The notes below the pieces were generated by a model, which was not told the DNA's origin, made no database searches, and saw only the letters and a program-made list of their open reading frames with translations. Shown in pieces: positions 1-11,850 of a stretch of 64,000 nucleotides of DNA (positions within the stretch are counted from its first letter, which is position 1; the number at the start of each line of letters is the position of its first letter). Source of the stretch: Takifugu bimaculatus (lineage: Eukaryota; Chordata; Actinopteri; Tetraodontiformes; Tetraodontidae). The position numbers were made by a program, and so were the translations under genes. The stretch lies in contig CP034975.1 of NCBI GenBank assembly GCA_004026145.2, forward strand, positions 8,648,686-8,712,685. Direction: 5' to 3'.

Positions 1-703
1 ACATTTACAAAAGTATAAAGAGATAACTTCAAGATCTTTGTCAAATTACATCTGCTCGCTACGCTACGAATGTGAGAGTTCTGTGTAAATGTGTCTCATA
101 AGTAAAAACAGTAGGATGACTTAAAAATGATTGCAGGAAAAACAAGATGTAAGAACAGACGTGGAACAATGATATGCAGGAAAAGGGAAGAAGAGCTGTA
201 AAACACAAAAGCAAGAAAAGACAAGAATCAAGGGACAATTTTACACTGGATGCCAGCTGATAATCCATCAAAGGGCTTTAAATGTGGAGGGAACCACCGA
301 AGCAGCATTAGGTTGACCTGTAACACAGCAGATTAAAATGGCCATTAATGAAGTCAAAAACAATATTTCATGTCATCACTGACTGAATTAAGACCTTATA
401 AAGAATCCTATATTGACATTAGAGTCCAATTTTTTGTCAATATTTTAGGATGCAGGGTTATTCACTTTTATTTGCTCAGGTAGATACATAAATTTAGGTT
501 AAAAAAAAAAATCAAACATTTTCTATCTTTCAACTGTCGGATATTGAAGGGTGGCGAGACGCTGATAGCGATCGGCACGTGGTGCAGCTGGACGTGCGCC
601 GTATAAGCAAAGCTGCTAAAAGATTCTGAGCAAACATCACGTACGATTGGCAGGTGGGGGTGAGTAGGTGTGTGTGTGTGTGGAGGGGTGGGGGACACAC
701 GAC
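1..703 (-). other. bub3 3' flank / 3' UTR
   Basis: Non-coding sequence downstream of the bub3 stop. On the minus strand an AATAAA (plus-strand tttatt at 467-472) lies about 235 bases past the stop and could be its poly(A) signal. A GT-rich run sits at 661-682. If bub3 has the spliced alternative C-terminus known in mammals, its short last exon should lie here, but I could not identify it. The short open frames here have no family resemblance. Confidence 0.5.
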
Positions 704-2287
704 TCACTTGGGTTTGGTCTCGGCATCTGTGACTTGACGAATGAAGATGGCGTCCTCCGGGTGGCTGATGTCGCCCTTCTCCTGCATGTACGAGGCGGCG
801 ATGGCAAGCATGGTCCCGTCATTATTGAAGGCCAGTGAGGCGATGCTGGTCGGGTATCTATGGAACTGACACAGGCGTTTCTTGTTGAAGGGATCCCAGA
901 TGTTGACAAAGCCGTCTGAGCCACCTGGTAGAAGCACAAGCTCAAGGTCAAATATGGAGAGATTTAGGCCACGTTACAGCCGAGATATAGATCTATAATA
1001 ACTGCATGTTCCATGTGCAATATTGGTAGGTCAGTACTTAAGGTCAAAAGTAAATCCTTGAGCTTCAAAAAGGAAATTGCCTCATTACAAAAACAGGAGC
1101 ATAAAAAGAGAAAACCCATTGAAAACAATTATACCTGTAGCAAAGGTGTTATGGACGCTATGAAAGGAGATGGCATTGACTGGGTAAACATGCTCGATTC
1201 CATCCTCCTTAAGCCTGTGGCACTTGAAAGCATACTTCTTCTTCTGAACTTCCTGGCTTGGGTCCAGATACTCCACAGCTACACGGCCTTCGATTGAACT
1301 CAAGACGTAGCCCTGGAGCCAGCACAGAAAATAAGAAGTCACCCTCTTGTGTCTTCTCCATTACACAAACCTGAATCGGTAACAACTGATTGGTAACAGA
1401 AATGATTCATTAGTGAACTTTGTGATCCTCGTGATTCAGGCCTACCTGTTTGTTGGGGAAGGCTCGGATGCAGCGGGTCTGATACTTGAGACTGGACTCT
1501 CGTCTCTGCTGAACATACCCCATGTTCCTTAAATCCCAGACCAGAACTCGTCTTCCAGCAGTGCCAACTATCAGCCGGTCTCCAGCCACAGAGAGCGTGT
1601 ACACCTGATGGAAAGATATTCACAAGTCAGAAAAGAAAAAAAGATGATAACTATCTTTTTGACAGTATGCAACCTTTTCAGGCTGAGTAAAGGTGCCAGC
1701 GTTGCATGGAGTCCTGGGATCCCACAGCCGAACCGATCTGTCCCAGCTACCGGTTACCATGACGTTGACCTCTGGGCAGTATTCCACGCAACGAATAGGG
1801 GCATCGTGTGTGCCAACAATCGTATCTGTGTGAGGATAACAGGCCAAGATAATATGAATAAGCATATATTGATGATTTCCCCCAAAATATACAAGCCTCT
1901 GTGGCAGAACTGTGCCATACCCTGGTCTGTATTCAGGTCGTGAGTTTTTAATTGTGCATCTAAACCCCCGCTCCAAGAATGTGCTGGGTCCTGCAAATGC
2001 AAAAGGTAAATAAAGTTACTTCCCTGTACCCTGCTGCTTTATTCTTTTTCCTGCAGAGGAAAACAGTCACACGCTTAAATCTCAGGACTCACGTAAAATG
2101 CACAGTCAAGGACTGGAGCCGTGTGCTGGTACTTCATCCGCATGGTGTTTGTCACTACATCATAGAGACGAACCGTGCAGTCCCAGGAGGAAACCAGCAA
2201 GAACTGGGCTGTGCTGGGACTGAATTTGACAGCAGAAATGCTGTCCTCTGGTCCCTGGTTAAGCTTGTACTCATTTGAGCCAGTCAT
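704..2287 (-). CDS. bub3: Mitotic checkpoint WD-repeat protein BUB3
   Basis: BUB3 is the seven-bladed WD40 partner of BUB1 and BUBR1 that docks on phosphorylated KNL1 MELT repeats at kinetochores. Six coding exons join in perfect phase: 2093-2287, 1921-1990, 1674-1825, 1446-1604, 1135-1312, 704-924, giving 324 residues (vertebrate BUB3 is about 326). The start MTGSNEYKLNQ and stretches such as VGTHDAPIRCVEYCPEVNVM, GTAGRRVLVWDLRNMGYVQQ and ETKPK are BUB3-specific. The product is near-identical to mammalian BUB3 as I know it. The ATG at 2287 is the first in frame; a non-coding exon 1 ends at 2980 with a GTGAGT donor. The terminal TGA is embedded in a GTGAGT donor-like sequence (see findings). 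No frameshift. Confidence 0.97.
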
Positions 2288-3149
2288 CTGCAATAAAGCA
2301 AAGTGTGAGTAAAATGACTGATACACATAAAGTTAGCAGGGCTGCATAAAGTCGTTAATTTATATAACTTTAGATATTATTTGCTAACATATCGGAGACA
2401 TTATATCATCTCTCCGTTGCAGGATTATTAGCATGATCTCTTCTAAATCCCCGATTAAATCAAGTGACTTGCTCTAATAAAGTTGTGAAATATTTATTTT
2501 TTATTACTGCTAAACACAAATATCTTGTGTTTAGCAGAACAGTGACAAGGAGTGGATTCGTAAACAATGCACATGAAGGAACGATTATTTATATTAAGAG
2601 AGGATTTCTGTCCAAGTCCAATAAGGAAATCCTGTGCAAAATCTATACACATTATTTCTGTCAGGAAAACAACAATTCTGTGTTATTTGTTTCTAGACTT
2701 CGCTTGTCCGAACCACCTTGGTTGTGAACGTTACTCCGCGTTCATTGTCGGGCGAAGTGCTTGCACACTCTCCTCTCCACCATCCACACTTGCAAACAAT
2801 TAATACCCTCTCTTTCCACTTCTTAACTTTATTCTGTTCGTTGCATACACGACCCCTTCCTTAACATTTAGCCATTATCCCAGGCCCACTGCTTTTGCTA
2901 GCACTCGGCTAGCTAGCATGTGAGGGGAAAATGAATGAGGGCGACAAAATCCTGAAATTAACCAGTCATCAGTACTCACCGCTTCGTTATGGTGTAGTCT
3001 CAAAGGTTCTTGTAGCCACCCTTATAAAAAATAAATAATTGGGTGATCTCTATAGATAGTTATAGGTCTATAGCTAATACCGCTACACGACAATAGATGC
3101 ACGAAGCTAACTGTTAGCAAGAGCTACCATTGCCCGGGAGGAGTGAATG
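2288..3149 (-). other. bub3 intron 1 and 5' UTR exon
   Basis: Intron 1 runs from about 2979 down to just upstream of the ATG at 2287. A GTGAGT donor (plus-strand 2974-2979) follows a short non-coding exon from 2980 towards roughly 3020-3120. The transcription start cannot be fixed from sequence. Nothing else is recognisable; the open frames near 2464-2803 are AT-rich and unrelated to any family I know. Confidence 0.55.
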
Positions 3150-3270
3150 CTTATTGGACGAGCCAAATGTTCGAATTCGCGCTCGATTATGATTGGCTAA
3201 CGCAGCATCGACGACTTCCGCATGCACATGTCACGTGGTCCGCAGTGTCACCTTTCCCTCACGTCACGTG
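3150..3270 (-). promoter_or_regulatory. Putative bub3 promoter: CCAAT boxes, CHR-like site, E-boxes
   Basis: Read on the minus strand, two CCAAT boxes (plus-strand attgg at 3153-3157 and 3192-3196) flank TTCGAA (3170-3175), a CHR-type hexamer directly preceded by GC-rich GCGCG. Two CACGTG E-boxes occur near 3234 and 3266. CCAAT plus CHR is the layout of G2/M genes controlled by NF-Y and the DREAM/MuvB complex, which suits a mitotic checkpoint gene. This is motif reading only. Confidence 0.45.
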
Positions 3271-4505
3271 AAATCTAAACTGATTTAAACAATTTCCCAA
3301 TTTTTCATTAATACTTTCAAATTAAAATATAGAACAGCATTTGAAAATTTCATAATAGGCTCATAACTATGAATATGCTTTAGGTCTGTCCCAAAAAATA
3401 TAGTGCGATAATTTAACCTTAATTCATATTTTCTCCTGTTTTGTGGTTTGGGGAGAGCGTTTACCATTCCTCTTATACGTTTTAACAAAATTATTTGAAT
3501 TTTTTAATTTCATTTTTAAATTTTGGCCCTATTTTCAGAGCAATAAATATAAATGCTGTCTATATGGAATGACCGGTCAAAACATGAAAATATTTATAAT
3601 GCAAGACCATTTTAGGTTAGGAATGTGCCTTTTAATTACACCCCCCAGAAAATGAGTCGGTGCGTTGATAACACATCATGTTAGCGACAACAACAGAGTC
3701 CCAGTTGAACCAGAGATCAAAAATATTTGTGACTATCCCACAATAAAATGGCATAGGTTCTAAAAATCTAACTTAAATCATAGGGGATTCTTTTTAGCAT
3801 TAATTCATAATTCGTTCTGTCCATTGTGCGATAAATAAACGCCAATAATTCCAATGATTGGAAAACAAAATCTTGAAGACAGTCCATTTTAAGTGTTCAC
3901 GATTAAAACAGCAATCCATTTATTTTAGCAACGAAATCTTTACTGAGCTTAAGACCGTGAGGGTGAATTCAGATTTTCAGAAACAGAAACAGAGAGAAAA
4001 ATCACAAAAGGCATTTTTTGGCTCTTTGATGGCTTTAAAACAATCGGCACAACGCTGCGTCATAGAAACACCTGCCCATCACCTGCATGATTTGGGGCTG
4101 GAGGAGGAAGGGAGGGGGGTATTTTAAAGTTCACATGATTGTCCTGACGATACACGGTTTAGAAGAAGAGGGATCGTGTCCTGCAAAAGGTAAATGGCCT
4201 GATGTGAAGCCGAGCGGGCTATTGCACAATATTGAAAATTTTTAAAATAATGAAATCCGCACATTTGTTACAAACACTGACACAAATATCAATAAAATAC
4301 ACACGGACATTAAAAAACAAAGCCTCTTTTGAACTTAAATAGATATTTAGCTAGCGACTTTGAGCAATAATTATAATAATAATACCAAGCAAATCAACAA
4401 TTTGTTCGTCGAACACTATAAAATATACAAAATTTGATTAATTTCTTTTGCAAACATGACAGTCACAAAATCGTATATGTACAGGGATTATTGGGAGAGT
4501 CACAG
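3271..4505. other. Gene-free spacer between bub3 and hmx3
   Basis: AT-rich DNA between the bub3 promoter and the hmx3 stop. The right part (about 4150-4505) is probably hmx3 3' UTR. In human the HMX2 gene sits in this interval. I looked for an HMX-type homeodomain on both strands and found none. Open frames at 3858-4127 and elsewhere have no recognisable content. Confidence 0.6.
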
Positions 4506-5596
4506 TTAAACCGGCCTCAGTAGCGGGACCGGGTGGGAATAGTACATGTGGTGAGGAAAGGCAAGGAGCGACTGACTGCTCGATGAGTTTGCAGACGTGG
4601 CCCCCGTCGTTTCTGTGGCTCCATTCTCGTGGTAAATTATGGGAACCCGCACAATCCTCTGCGCTGCAGCGTGGCTCAGGTTAGCCGCCTCCAGCTCCGC
4701 GGCCAGCTGCCTTTTCCACTTATTCCTCCGGTTCTGGAACCAGATTTTCACCTGAGTCTCCGTCAGGTGCAGGGAGGCGGCCAGGCCTGCCCTCTCCGAG
4801 CTGCTCAGGTAGCGCTTGATGTCGAAGGTGGACTCCAGCTGGAAAACCTGGCTCCTGGAGAACACCGTGCGCGTTTTCTTCTTCCGACAGGGCTTTCTCT
4901 CCGCGTCCAGCTCGTCTGTTTTGCCCCTCCAGTCGTCCTCCTGGTCCGTTTCCTTTTTTGGCTCTTCCGAGTCGCTCTCATCCAGCGGGACGTCGTCGTC
5001 GGCGCTCTCCTCTTTGGTATCTTGGTCACTTTTCTGGGGATCCGGGGAGCGTCTGTCCGGTGGCTGGAGAGAATTCACTCCTGGCCTTATCGGATACTGC
5101 AAAGAGGGGCAAATAAATCAACCAATTGATCTCAAGTTGCTCTGATCAAAACATAAATGCTTTAGTTTGACACAATTATAATTCAAATGAACTAATTTAA
5201 CAAGACCAGCTGCTCTTCTAAAATTAATCTAGATTCAGCGTATTTTTGGATTTTCTTTTAACAAAAGTGCCTCATTTTCTGCTTAATAAAGGCCATAATG
5301 GATATTTAGATCATACCTCCAGCTTTCAGATGCGCACCGAGCGCATAAGGATACCACCAAGCAGAGGTCCTCTCCAGGTACTGCGCCGATAGTCCAATTC
5401 TCTGTGCCGACAACTCAAATCGGGGGAAAGATAATTCTCCGAGCCGAGAGAAGAAACTGCCTTCAAGCACTACTTTGGGCGAGCCGAGGGTGTTTTTGGG
5501 CTTTGTGGGTTTGTCGTCAATGTTCAGAAGGTTCTTGATGGAGAACGGCGAGTCTTTGGCGGGTTGGCGAGTCTCTTGCGCATCAGAGTGTGCCAT
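4506..5596 (-). CDS. hmx3: Homeobox protein HMX3 (NKX5-1), one apparent frameshift
   Basis: HMX3 is a homeodomain transcription factor of inner ear, lateral line and hypothalamus development. Exon 1 is 5317-5596 (ATG at 5596, an in-frame stop lies just upstream) and carries the eh1-like motif SPFSIKNLLN and the family block YLERTSAWWYPYALG. Exon 2 is 4506-5096, acceptor TTTGCAG. It carries an acidic stretch with LDESDSEEPKKE, the HMX homeodomain (KTRTVFSRSQVFQLES ... QVKIWFQNRRNKWKRQ) and the HMX3-type tail ending VPLLRPV. The phase-correct frame entering exon 2 reads SDKARSEFSPATG, matching HMX3 homologues. About 12 codons later one extra base (GG, near 5057-5058) shifts it out of the homeodomain frame. 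With one base removed the protein is 289 residues. HMX2 is excluded because its tail and N-terminus differ. Confidence 0.93.
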
Positions 5597-5693
5597 CACC
5601 CCGTTTAAGGACGGCTGCGGATCACCATCAAACCTTTTCAAAGAAAAGCAAATATCTTAAATTGGCCGCCTTGTTTTATAGGCTTTGTTAGAC

Positions 5694-5753
5694 ACAGAGA
5701 GAGCGAGAGAGAAAGAGAGAGAGGGAGAGAGCGAGAGCGAGAGAGAGAGAGAG
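5694..5753. repeat. GA-rich microsatellite
   Basis: About 60 bases of imperfect (GA)n, just upstream of the hmx3 start codon and probably in its 5' UTR or promoter. It has no coding value; the serine/leucine-rich open frames over it are artefacts of the repeat. Confidence 0.9.
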
Positions 5754-8300
5754 TTGCTTCTGCTTCCCGAAAGTGTTTCGTGGCCACCGCTTCAATCTTC
5801 CGCAGGGTTCCAATGATGAAATAAAACACGGCCCCCCAGAGTTGGGGCTGCTGCTATTGGGCAGGTACATCAGCAAATGAGCATCCAGATGAAACCGCTA
5901 TTGGCTTTGACGGGAATAGATTTAAAAAAAAAAAAAAAAAAAGGCCGTGCAGGCGTTTTGCCTGCAGGCTTGATAATGCGCGGCCACTGATTATCCAATT
6001 AGAGTGAAGAGCAACATGTTTTGTGAGGGTTTTTTCGGGGCGAGCGTGTGCGAGCAATCATCTGCCAGTTAATTAATAAAACAGTCGTAATTTTCACGCC
6101 TCAACAATGAACCTCTGGTCAATTTTGACGCAAATGCGCAAATGACGCACAATTTTCGCATTCACGAAACCACCTAAACCACAACAGTCATTAAAAATTA
6201 GCAGATCCAGGTGTTTGTTTTTTCATTAGTTTGAGTCGAACCAAGCAGTCTGCTTAAATATTAGGACTATATCTTGTGTGCACTCGGAAATAACGCCGTG
6301 TGCGCGTCCTGCTCACCCACCGGAGCTCGGTGACTTCATGGTGATTTCATTAGAGAGGAAGTGCCACAGACAGAGTTGAAATTGAATGCTTGCCACTGTG
6401 ATAAAGGCTTTTCAAATCTGCTTTTTACAAAAGCCCGAAGCCTGCAAACCCACAGGGGCAGCAGGTGCTCTAATGGAAGAGAATAACAGAACAGGTCTTA
6501 TTTCTGTCACGCGTTAAATTTACACCAGCGCGCTTCAACAGTGCGTGTATGCGTGTATGAGACTTTTAAATGATGTACGGATGATCGGAAGCCATGGACG
6601 GGTACGGAATTAAAGCTTTTTTCTTTTCAAAAACGTCTCAAGAGTGGCCTTGAAATGTGGGGTGTCTTCAATAGCTTTGTATGTTCGACAAAAGAATTTA
6701 AAGAATTTTATACCCAGAAAAGCAGGTAAATTATAATTATGAGCCGGTGTCAGGCCTTGGATCCTTTTGTGATTATTTATCATGATTTTACAAAACCCTA
6801 GTTTCTGATCATTTGTCAGGATAAAAAAGTATGTTTTCATATTTGATCCAATAAATGTCCAAGAAAAAAACCCCACATAATTGACTCCTGATTTGAAACA
6901 ATACAAAATCAGGAGGAAAGGAATAATTAAATCAGCTGAATTTGCTCAACCTGCAAACATGCAGCCTGTCCTTTTAGCTCATGGAGCACCCTCATGTTCT
7001 AAAGGACAACACTGTGTTTTGTGAAAGGCTACTTGAATCGCTGCATAATTAGAGGTCTCATAGCTGTGTTAAAGATGGGGGCGGAAGGGGGGGCTGCTGT
7101 GCTTTATAATAAATGAAACCAGCAGACCAAAAATGTGAATAATTCTTGGCTTTTGTCTGAATAAACACAGAACTAAAGCAGGACATGGCGAAATAACTAA
7201 ATCTTCTCCCGAAAACAGATGTAGTTTAAAAACAAACAAACTAACAAAAAAAACCATGTTTTTTCCGTCAAAAATCAGTTTTATGGCCCGAACATCGTAA
7301 TTAATTCACTTTACCACAATTGTGTTTTGAGGCACATGAATATGATAGAGCTATAAATCCAGACAAACTGACGGTTCATTTTTTGAATCAACACATCAAG
7401 TCTTATGCAACTTTTCCTCTCATAAAAATGCGCATAACAATCTTATTTATCTTACACGTATGTCTTCTTTTTTGGGCGCAGCTTGACTGGATGGCTTCGT
7501 TTTACACGGGAATGGCACAGAAGAATCAATCTCACCTGAAAATGACTAGCGAGTCCAACAGACGAGGCAGCGACTTTATTTGAAGTGACACCATAATTAA
7601 ATTGACATGAAAATCATTAGGGGTGGCGGGGTGTTAAAGACGCGCTAATTGACTCTTCTGACAGGAAGGAACTGCAGTCAGACTGACGCCTGCTGACATC
7701 TAGTGGCATAACTCGGTATTACAAAAACATGGGTGGTTGAACACAGACAAATATTTACTGATGTTCTTAATTACCTTTTTACAGAGATTCACTCTATGTA
7801 ACTGTCCAGCATAAAATACACTCTGCTCATTTAAAAGGCACATTTTTGAGATGGCAGACAGAACAAAGATCTGCACATGACAAATATAATCCTAGAATTT
7901 TAATAAAAAGTACAATCCAATAAAAAGTACTTCTTGGGTTAAAGTATTTAAGCCAAGAACTAAACTATCAGTAACATTTCAAATGGGGAGTGCTGCTCTT
8001 TATTACCAAGGAGACATGATAAAATGAGGCAAAAAGCAGAGACAAACTGAGCAATGTCCAGATTAAACCCAAATCAGTCTCACCTGGAGAAAGTCCTTCA
8101 CTCCATCTACTCCAGGGTGGACTACAGCAATTCAGTAGATTTGTGGATTGTCAAAACCAGTTGTCTAAACCAAATCTTCTTTTATGAAGAGGAATAAACT
8201 GCTTTATTTTCAGGAAATAAATCCTAAAAACTACACACTGCAACAAAAATCTAGAACTACTGACTGAAGTATTTGTGGATGGATTGTCTGCTTGAAGGTT
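5754..8300. other. hmx3 upstream region / acadsb downstream region
   Basis: A 2.5-kb non-coding interval. Homeodomain-type TAATTA/CAATTA sites are frequent (for example near 5996, 6069 and 7300), and there is an A-run at 5923-5941. It is the natural place for hmx3 promoter and enhancers, but no element can be proven by eye. The part near 8200-8300 is probably acadsb 3' UTR. No gene is visible. Confidence 0.5.
8079..8150 (+). mobile_element. Possible LINE reverse-transcriptase scrap
   Basis: The plus-strand translation here reads HLEKVLHSIYSRVDYSNS, resembling the 'SRLDYCNAL' segment common in fish non-LTR retrotransposon reverse transcriptases. It is short, has stops on both sides and is clearly dead. 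Low confidence because the match is from memory. Confidence 0.35.
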
Positions 8301-11130
8301 TCATTGGCCAAACTCCTTATCAATGATCTTGGCCATGGTGGAGAGCTGAACATTTGAAGTGCCTTCGTAAATGGTGCCTGCGCACGACACAAAATAAAGA
8401 GTTAGAATTCATTCCTGAAAAAGACAGGGCCGTGTTGGCTGTGCTTGTTTCTTCAGCGTTTGCTACCGAGGGTTGATGCGGACACAAAGAGTGAGAAATC
8501 CGATGGAGTCCGATTACAGCCAATTCATCAGCCCACTCTCCTCCCCCCACTCAGGTGCAATCATGATCAGCCGGTCCTAACTTTCCATTAGATCCACCAG
8601 AGCTTCACGTTTTAGCTTTGGACCACATCCTCCAAAGTCGCTTCTCATAAACAAGAATCCATATTCAGACAAATACCAATATTTGTGCACGTTTCCAATC
8701 ATACTTACCAATTTTACAGTCTCTGTAGTATTTCTCTATCGGGTAATCTTTGGTGAAACCGACCCCTCCCATCCATTCGATGCATTTAGACGTGGTTAGA
8801 GTTGCAACCTGGAGACAAGGAAATAAACCAAACACAAATCTGACTGACATTATGATAACAATGCTAAAAGTTCACAAAGCCCAGCGAGTACGACTTCAAA
8901 ACAACTTTAGTATTTCTGTACTAGTGAATGAGGAATCCCACCTCTGCAGCAAAGTATTTAGCCATGCAAGCCTCCTTAATAAAAGGTCTCCCAGCTTCCT
9001 TCAGGCGAGCCGAGTTGTATGTGAGCAGTCGGGCAGCTTCAATCTGCGTTGCTACATGGGCTATTTGGTGCTGCATTCCCTGCAATTCAAAGATTACCAT
9101 GACGACCCCACCAAACATGCCATCCCGCGGAATCAGATCCACAGGTGTGCCGTCAACAGGAAATGGAATCCATTTAGGAACTTCACCTGGAAGTCAAAGA
9201 TGCGTTTTCCGAACTGGATCCTCTGTCTGGTGTAAGGAACTGTGTTATCAAAGCAACCTTGAGCAAGGCCAAGCATCTGGAAGCCACAGAGGGACCATTG
9301 TTGGAAACCTGAATGGTGCGTAGTATCATTTAATTTAAAGGAAACATGTCGCGCTCTACCTGTGCAGCAATTCCGATCCTGCCCTCGTTCAGCATTCCGA
9401 TGGCATACTTGTACCCGTGACCGACCTGTCCCAAAATGTTCTTCTCCGGCACCTAATGAGAGCACACAGTTGCTGAATGTGACTGGCCCACCCATGTAGG
9501 AGCTATATTTGTGATGATGTAAGTGCTTCTTGGTACAAAGGTATTTAATTGTTTCAGCAACTTTAAATGCTTTTTTTAAAGTCAATATCAAAATATTTTG
9601 CAACAAAGCATTCAGTATATAAACTAAGAAACAATGTTCTTCTTAAATGTGGTGCAATATCTATGTGACCAGGTTTCTAACGTTGTCTTGGTAAATTTAA
9701 TACCATGACGTTGTCAAAGTTTAGTGGACAGGTGGAGGAGGCCCGCAGGCCGAGCTTGTTCTCCTTCTTGCAAATCTCAAGGCCCTCTGTGTCGCGGTCC
9801 ACGATGAAGCACGTGATGCCTTTATACCCCTATCAGTGAAAAGGCACGATGACAACGACAACGATAAATCAATATCCTCATTTATGAGATCAATGAGGGG
9901 GAAAAAAGGGGGGTTCCTCACAGCGGATGGGTCCACGTTGGCCATCACCAGGAAAACCCCTGCATGCTCCGCGTTACTGATCCACATCTTGGATCCATTG
10001 ATGACATAATAGTCTTTATGTTTCTCTGCGCGCGTCTTCAAGGGAAAAAGCATCGCTTCCAGCTTCAGCTTCTGAAAGGCAGAAGCTTCCAATCTGTGTG
10101 GTGCAAGATATCAAATATAACCTTTTGGTCATTTTTAAATTAATATTGCAGTTTGTTCACCGGAACATTCAAATGGCTGCATTTGAATGCGCTCACCATG
10201 TCTGTTGACAGCCGGCTGAGGTACTGCTCTTTCTGCGCTGGGGTACCTAGTTTGGCAAACAGGGTGTTGATCAGTGTGTTCTGAATGTCACAGAGCACAG
10301 CCACAGATGGGTCCACTTTTGCCAGCTCCTCTATGACCAGGATGGAAGAGAAGAATGTGGTACCGGTGCCACCATACTCAGGGTCAATCTCGATTCCCAT
10401 GAGCTGCAGGAAATAGAACATTGCATTCACCAGATGGAACGGTTAAAGGGACTGAATGAATTATTAACATACGCCTTGTTCAAAGAGAGATTTGATAACG
10501 TCCGTGTCCATATAAGACTCTTCATCCATCTTTGAAACAAATGGAGCAATGCGTTCTTGCGCGTACTTTCTCACTGGAAAATAAACAAAGCAAGAACTTT
10601 ATAAAAATTGTGCAGTCGTTCTGTTTCGCAAAAGACAGCATAGAGTCTGACCTGAATCTCTCATCATACGTTCCTCATCTGAATATGTCTGGAGAGGAGG
10701 AAAATTGCTAGCTCCTGCCTGCTCTGCAGCCGCGTCTCGGGCAGGTTGGACGGACATGCTCCTCCATCCGGCCCTCAAAACGCCCCATGACCGACAGATC
10801 TGTCTGCAAGACTCAAACTAGGACAAACCAATCAAGAGTCAAGCGCTAAAGTGTTTTTCGGGTTGTGGTGAATGCAAAATTAAGGAAAACATAATTTGAT
10901 TATGATTAGCTACCAAGCTTATGATTTCAAGCTGACGTTAGCTGTGCGTAAATGTTAGATAACCACAATGCTGCAAGAACGACATTACGTAATACAAGGA
11001 TACAACGTCGAAAATGAACGTCGAAAAGATATTGACACTAAAGAAGATAGCCAATAAATGTAAATAATAACAACATTAGTCAAATACTCGGACTTACCTT
11101 GGGGATAAATTTGTTCAAGGAGGCCGCCAT
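8301..11130 (-). CDS. acadsb: Short/branched-chain acyl-CoA dehydrogenase, one apparent frameshift
   Basis: ACADSB is a mitochondrial FAD enzyme that oxidises 2-methylbutyryl-CoA in isoleucine breakdown. Eleven coding exons: 11098-11130, 10652-10799, 10473-10573, 10197-10403, 9922-10093, 9704-9829, 9360-9452, 9187-9276, 8942-9079, 8709-8808, 8301-8377. The product is 427 residues after correcting one base (human has 432). Diagnostic blocks are YGGTGTTFFSSILVIEELAK, CLSEAEAGSD, NGSKMWISNAEHAG, KCIEWMGGVGFTKDYPIEKY and IYEGTSNVQ with the family's catalytic Glu. Exon 5 is 172 nt where 171 is expected; a T5 run (plus-strand A5, 10045-10049) shifts the frame into a stop. Exon 2 has tandem acceptors four bases apart (GCAGACAG); only the second keeps frame. 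The N-terminus MAASLNKFIPK is a plausible start of a mitochondrial presequence. Confidence 0.95.
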
Positions 11131-11850
11131 GATGTTTACATGCGATGTTGCGTTCAAGTGCTCAGTTATAACTCAGACAGCACCGATGACAATGTCATAT
11201 AATTAAAGTCATATAGTAGGTGCTAAAAAAATTAAATTTACCTTTTGTCGGTAGCGTTACAATATTTACAGTATAATACAGGTTCAAGAGATGGGCGCAA
11301 TTGTTTTGCTGCGGGGAGAATACAATGAGTGACTTACTATGGGCCGCATGAAAGTGAAGAGTCGATATCATGCAAAACAGTTCTCTTATATATCTGTGAA
11401 TATATATGTGTAATTCGATTGATATGATCAAATATTTCCGCGTTTACAGTCGCCCGGGGCGGAAATTGGTGTTTTCCCCAAGGTACCCTGAAGGCAGCAG
11501 TTGCATTTTCGGTGAGACGGAACGTTTGTGAAATTACACCAAAATAAATTCATTTAGATTGTAACATACAGATTTTCCTTTTACAACGGTAACGTATGTA
11601 GAAGCAGATTGGAAGGTGCCAATAACGCTGGTGATAATGTTATGTTGTTGGGGATAATTATAATTAAAAATTGCTCCGAAGGATAACAGTAGCAACAATG
11701 CTTTAGCTTTGCTAATAGCTAACAGCTAACTTTGATCTATCGCCACGATCGATCTGGATGTTGTCAGCTGTATGAAAAAGCAGAGCTGTCGTCTTTATCG
11801 CTTGCGTCTAAACTCCCCTGCCTATTTTGAAGAGATTTTTGAACAAGGAA
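11131..11850. promoter_or_regulatory. Shared bidirectional promoter region acadsb / ikzf5
   Basis: Only 720 bases separate the two divergent start codons. The interval must hold both promoters and 5' UTRs. A GTGAGA donor-like site at about 11511 could end a non-coding ikzf5 exon. No TATA box is obvious and no core element can be assigned with certainty. Confidence 0.5.

Noticed and set aside
5081..5083. Alternative hmx3 exon 2 acceptor that would keep the homeodomain frame without any correction
   Set aside because: Poor acceptor context, and it deletes the conserved SDKARSEFSPATG stretch that the normal acceptor encodes.
4629..5129. 166-codon plus-strand open frame
   Set aside because: Antisense shadow of the hmx3 homeodomain exon; no family features.
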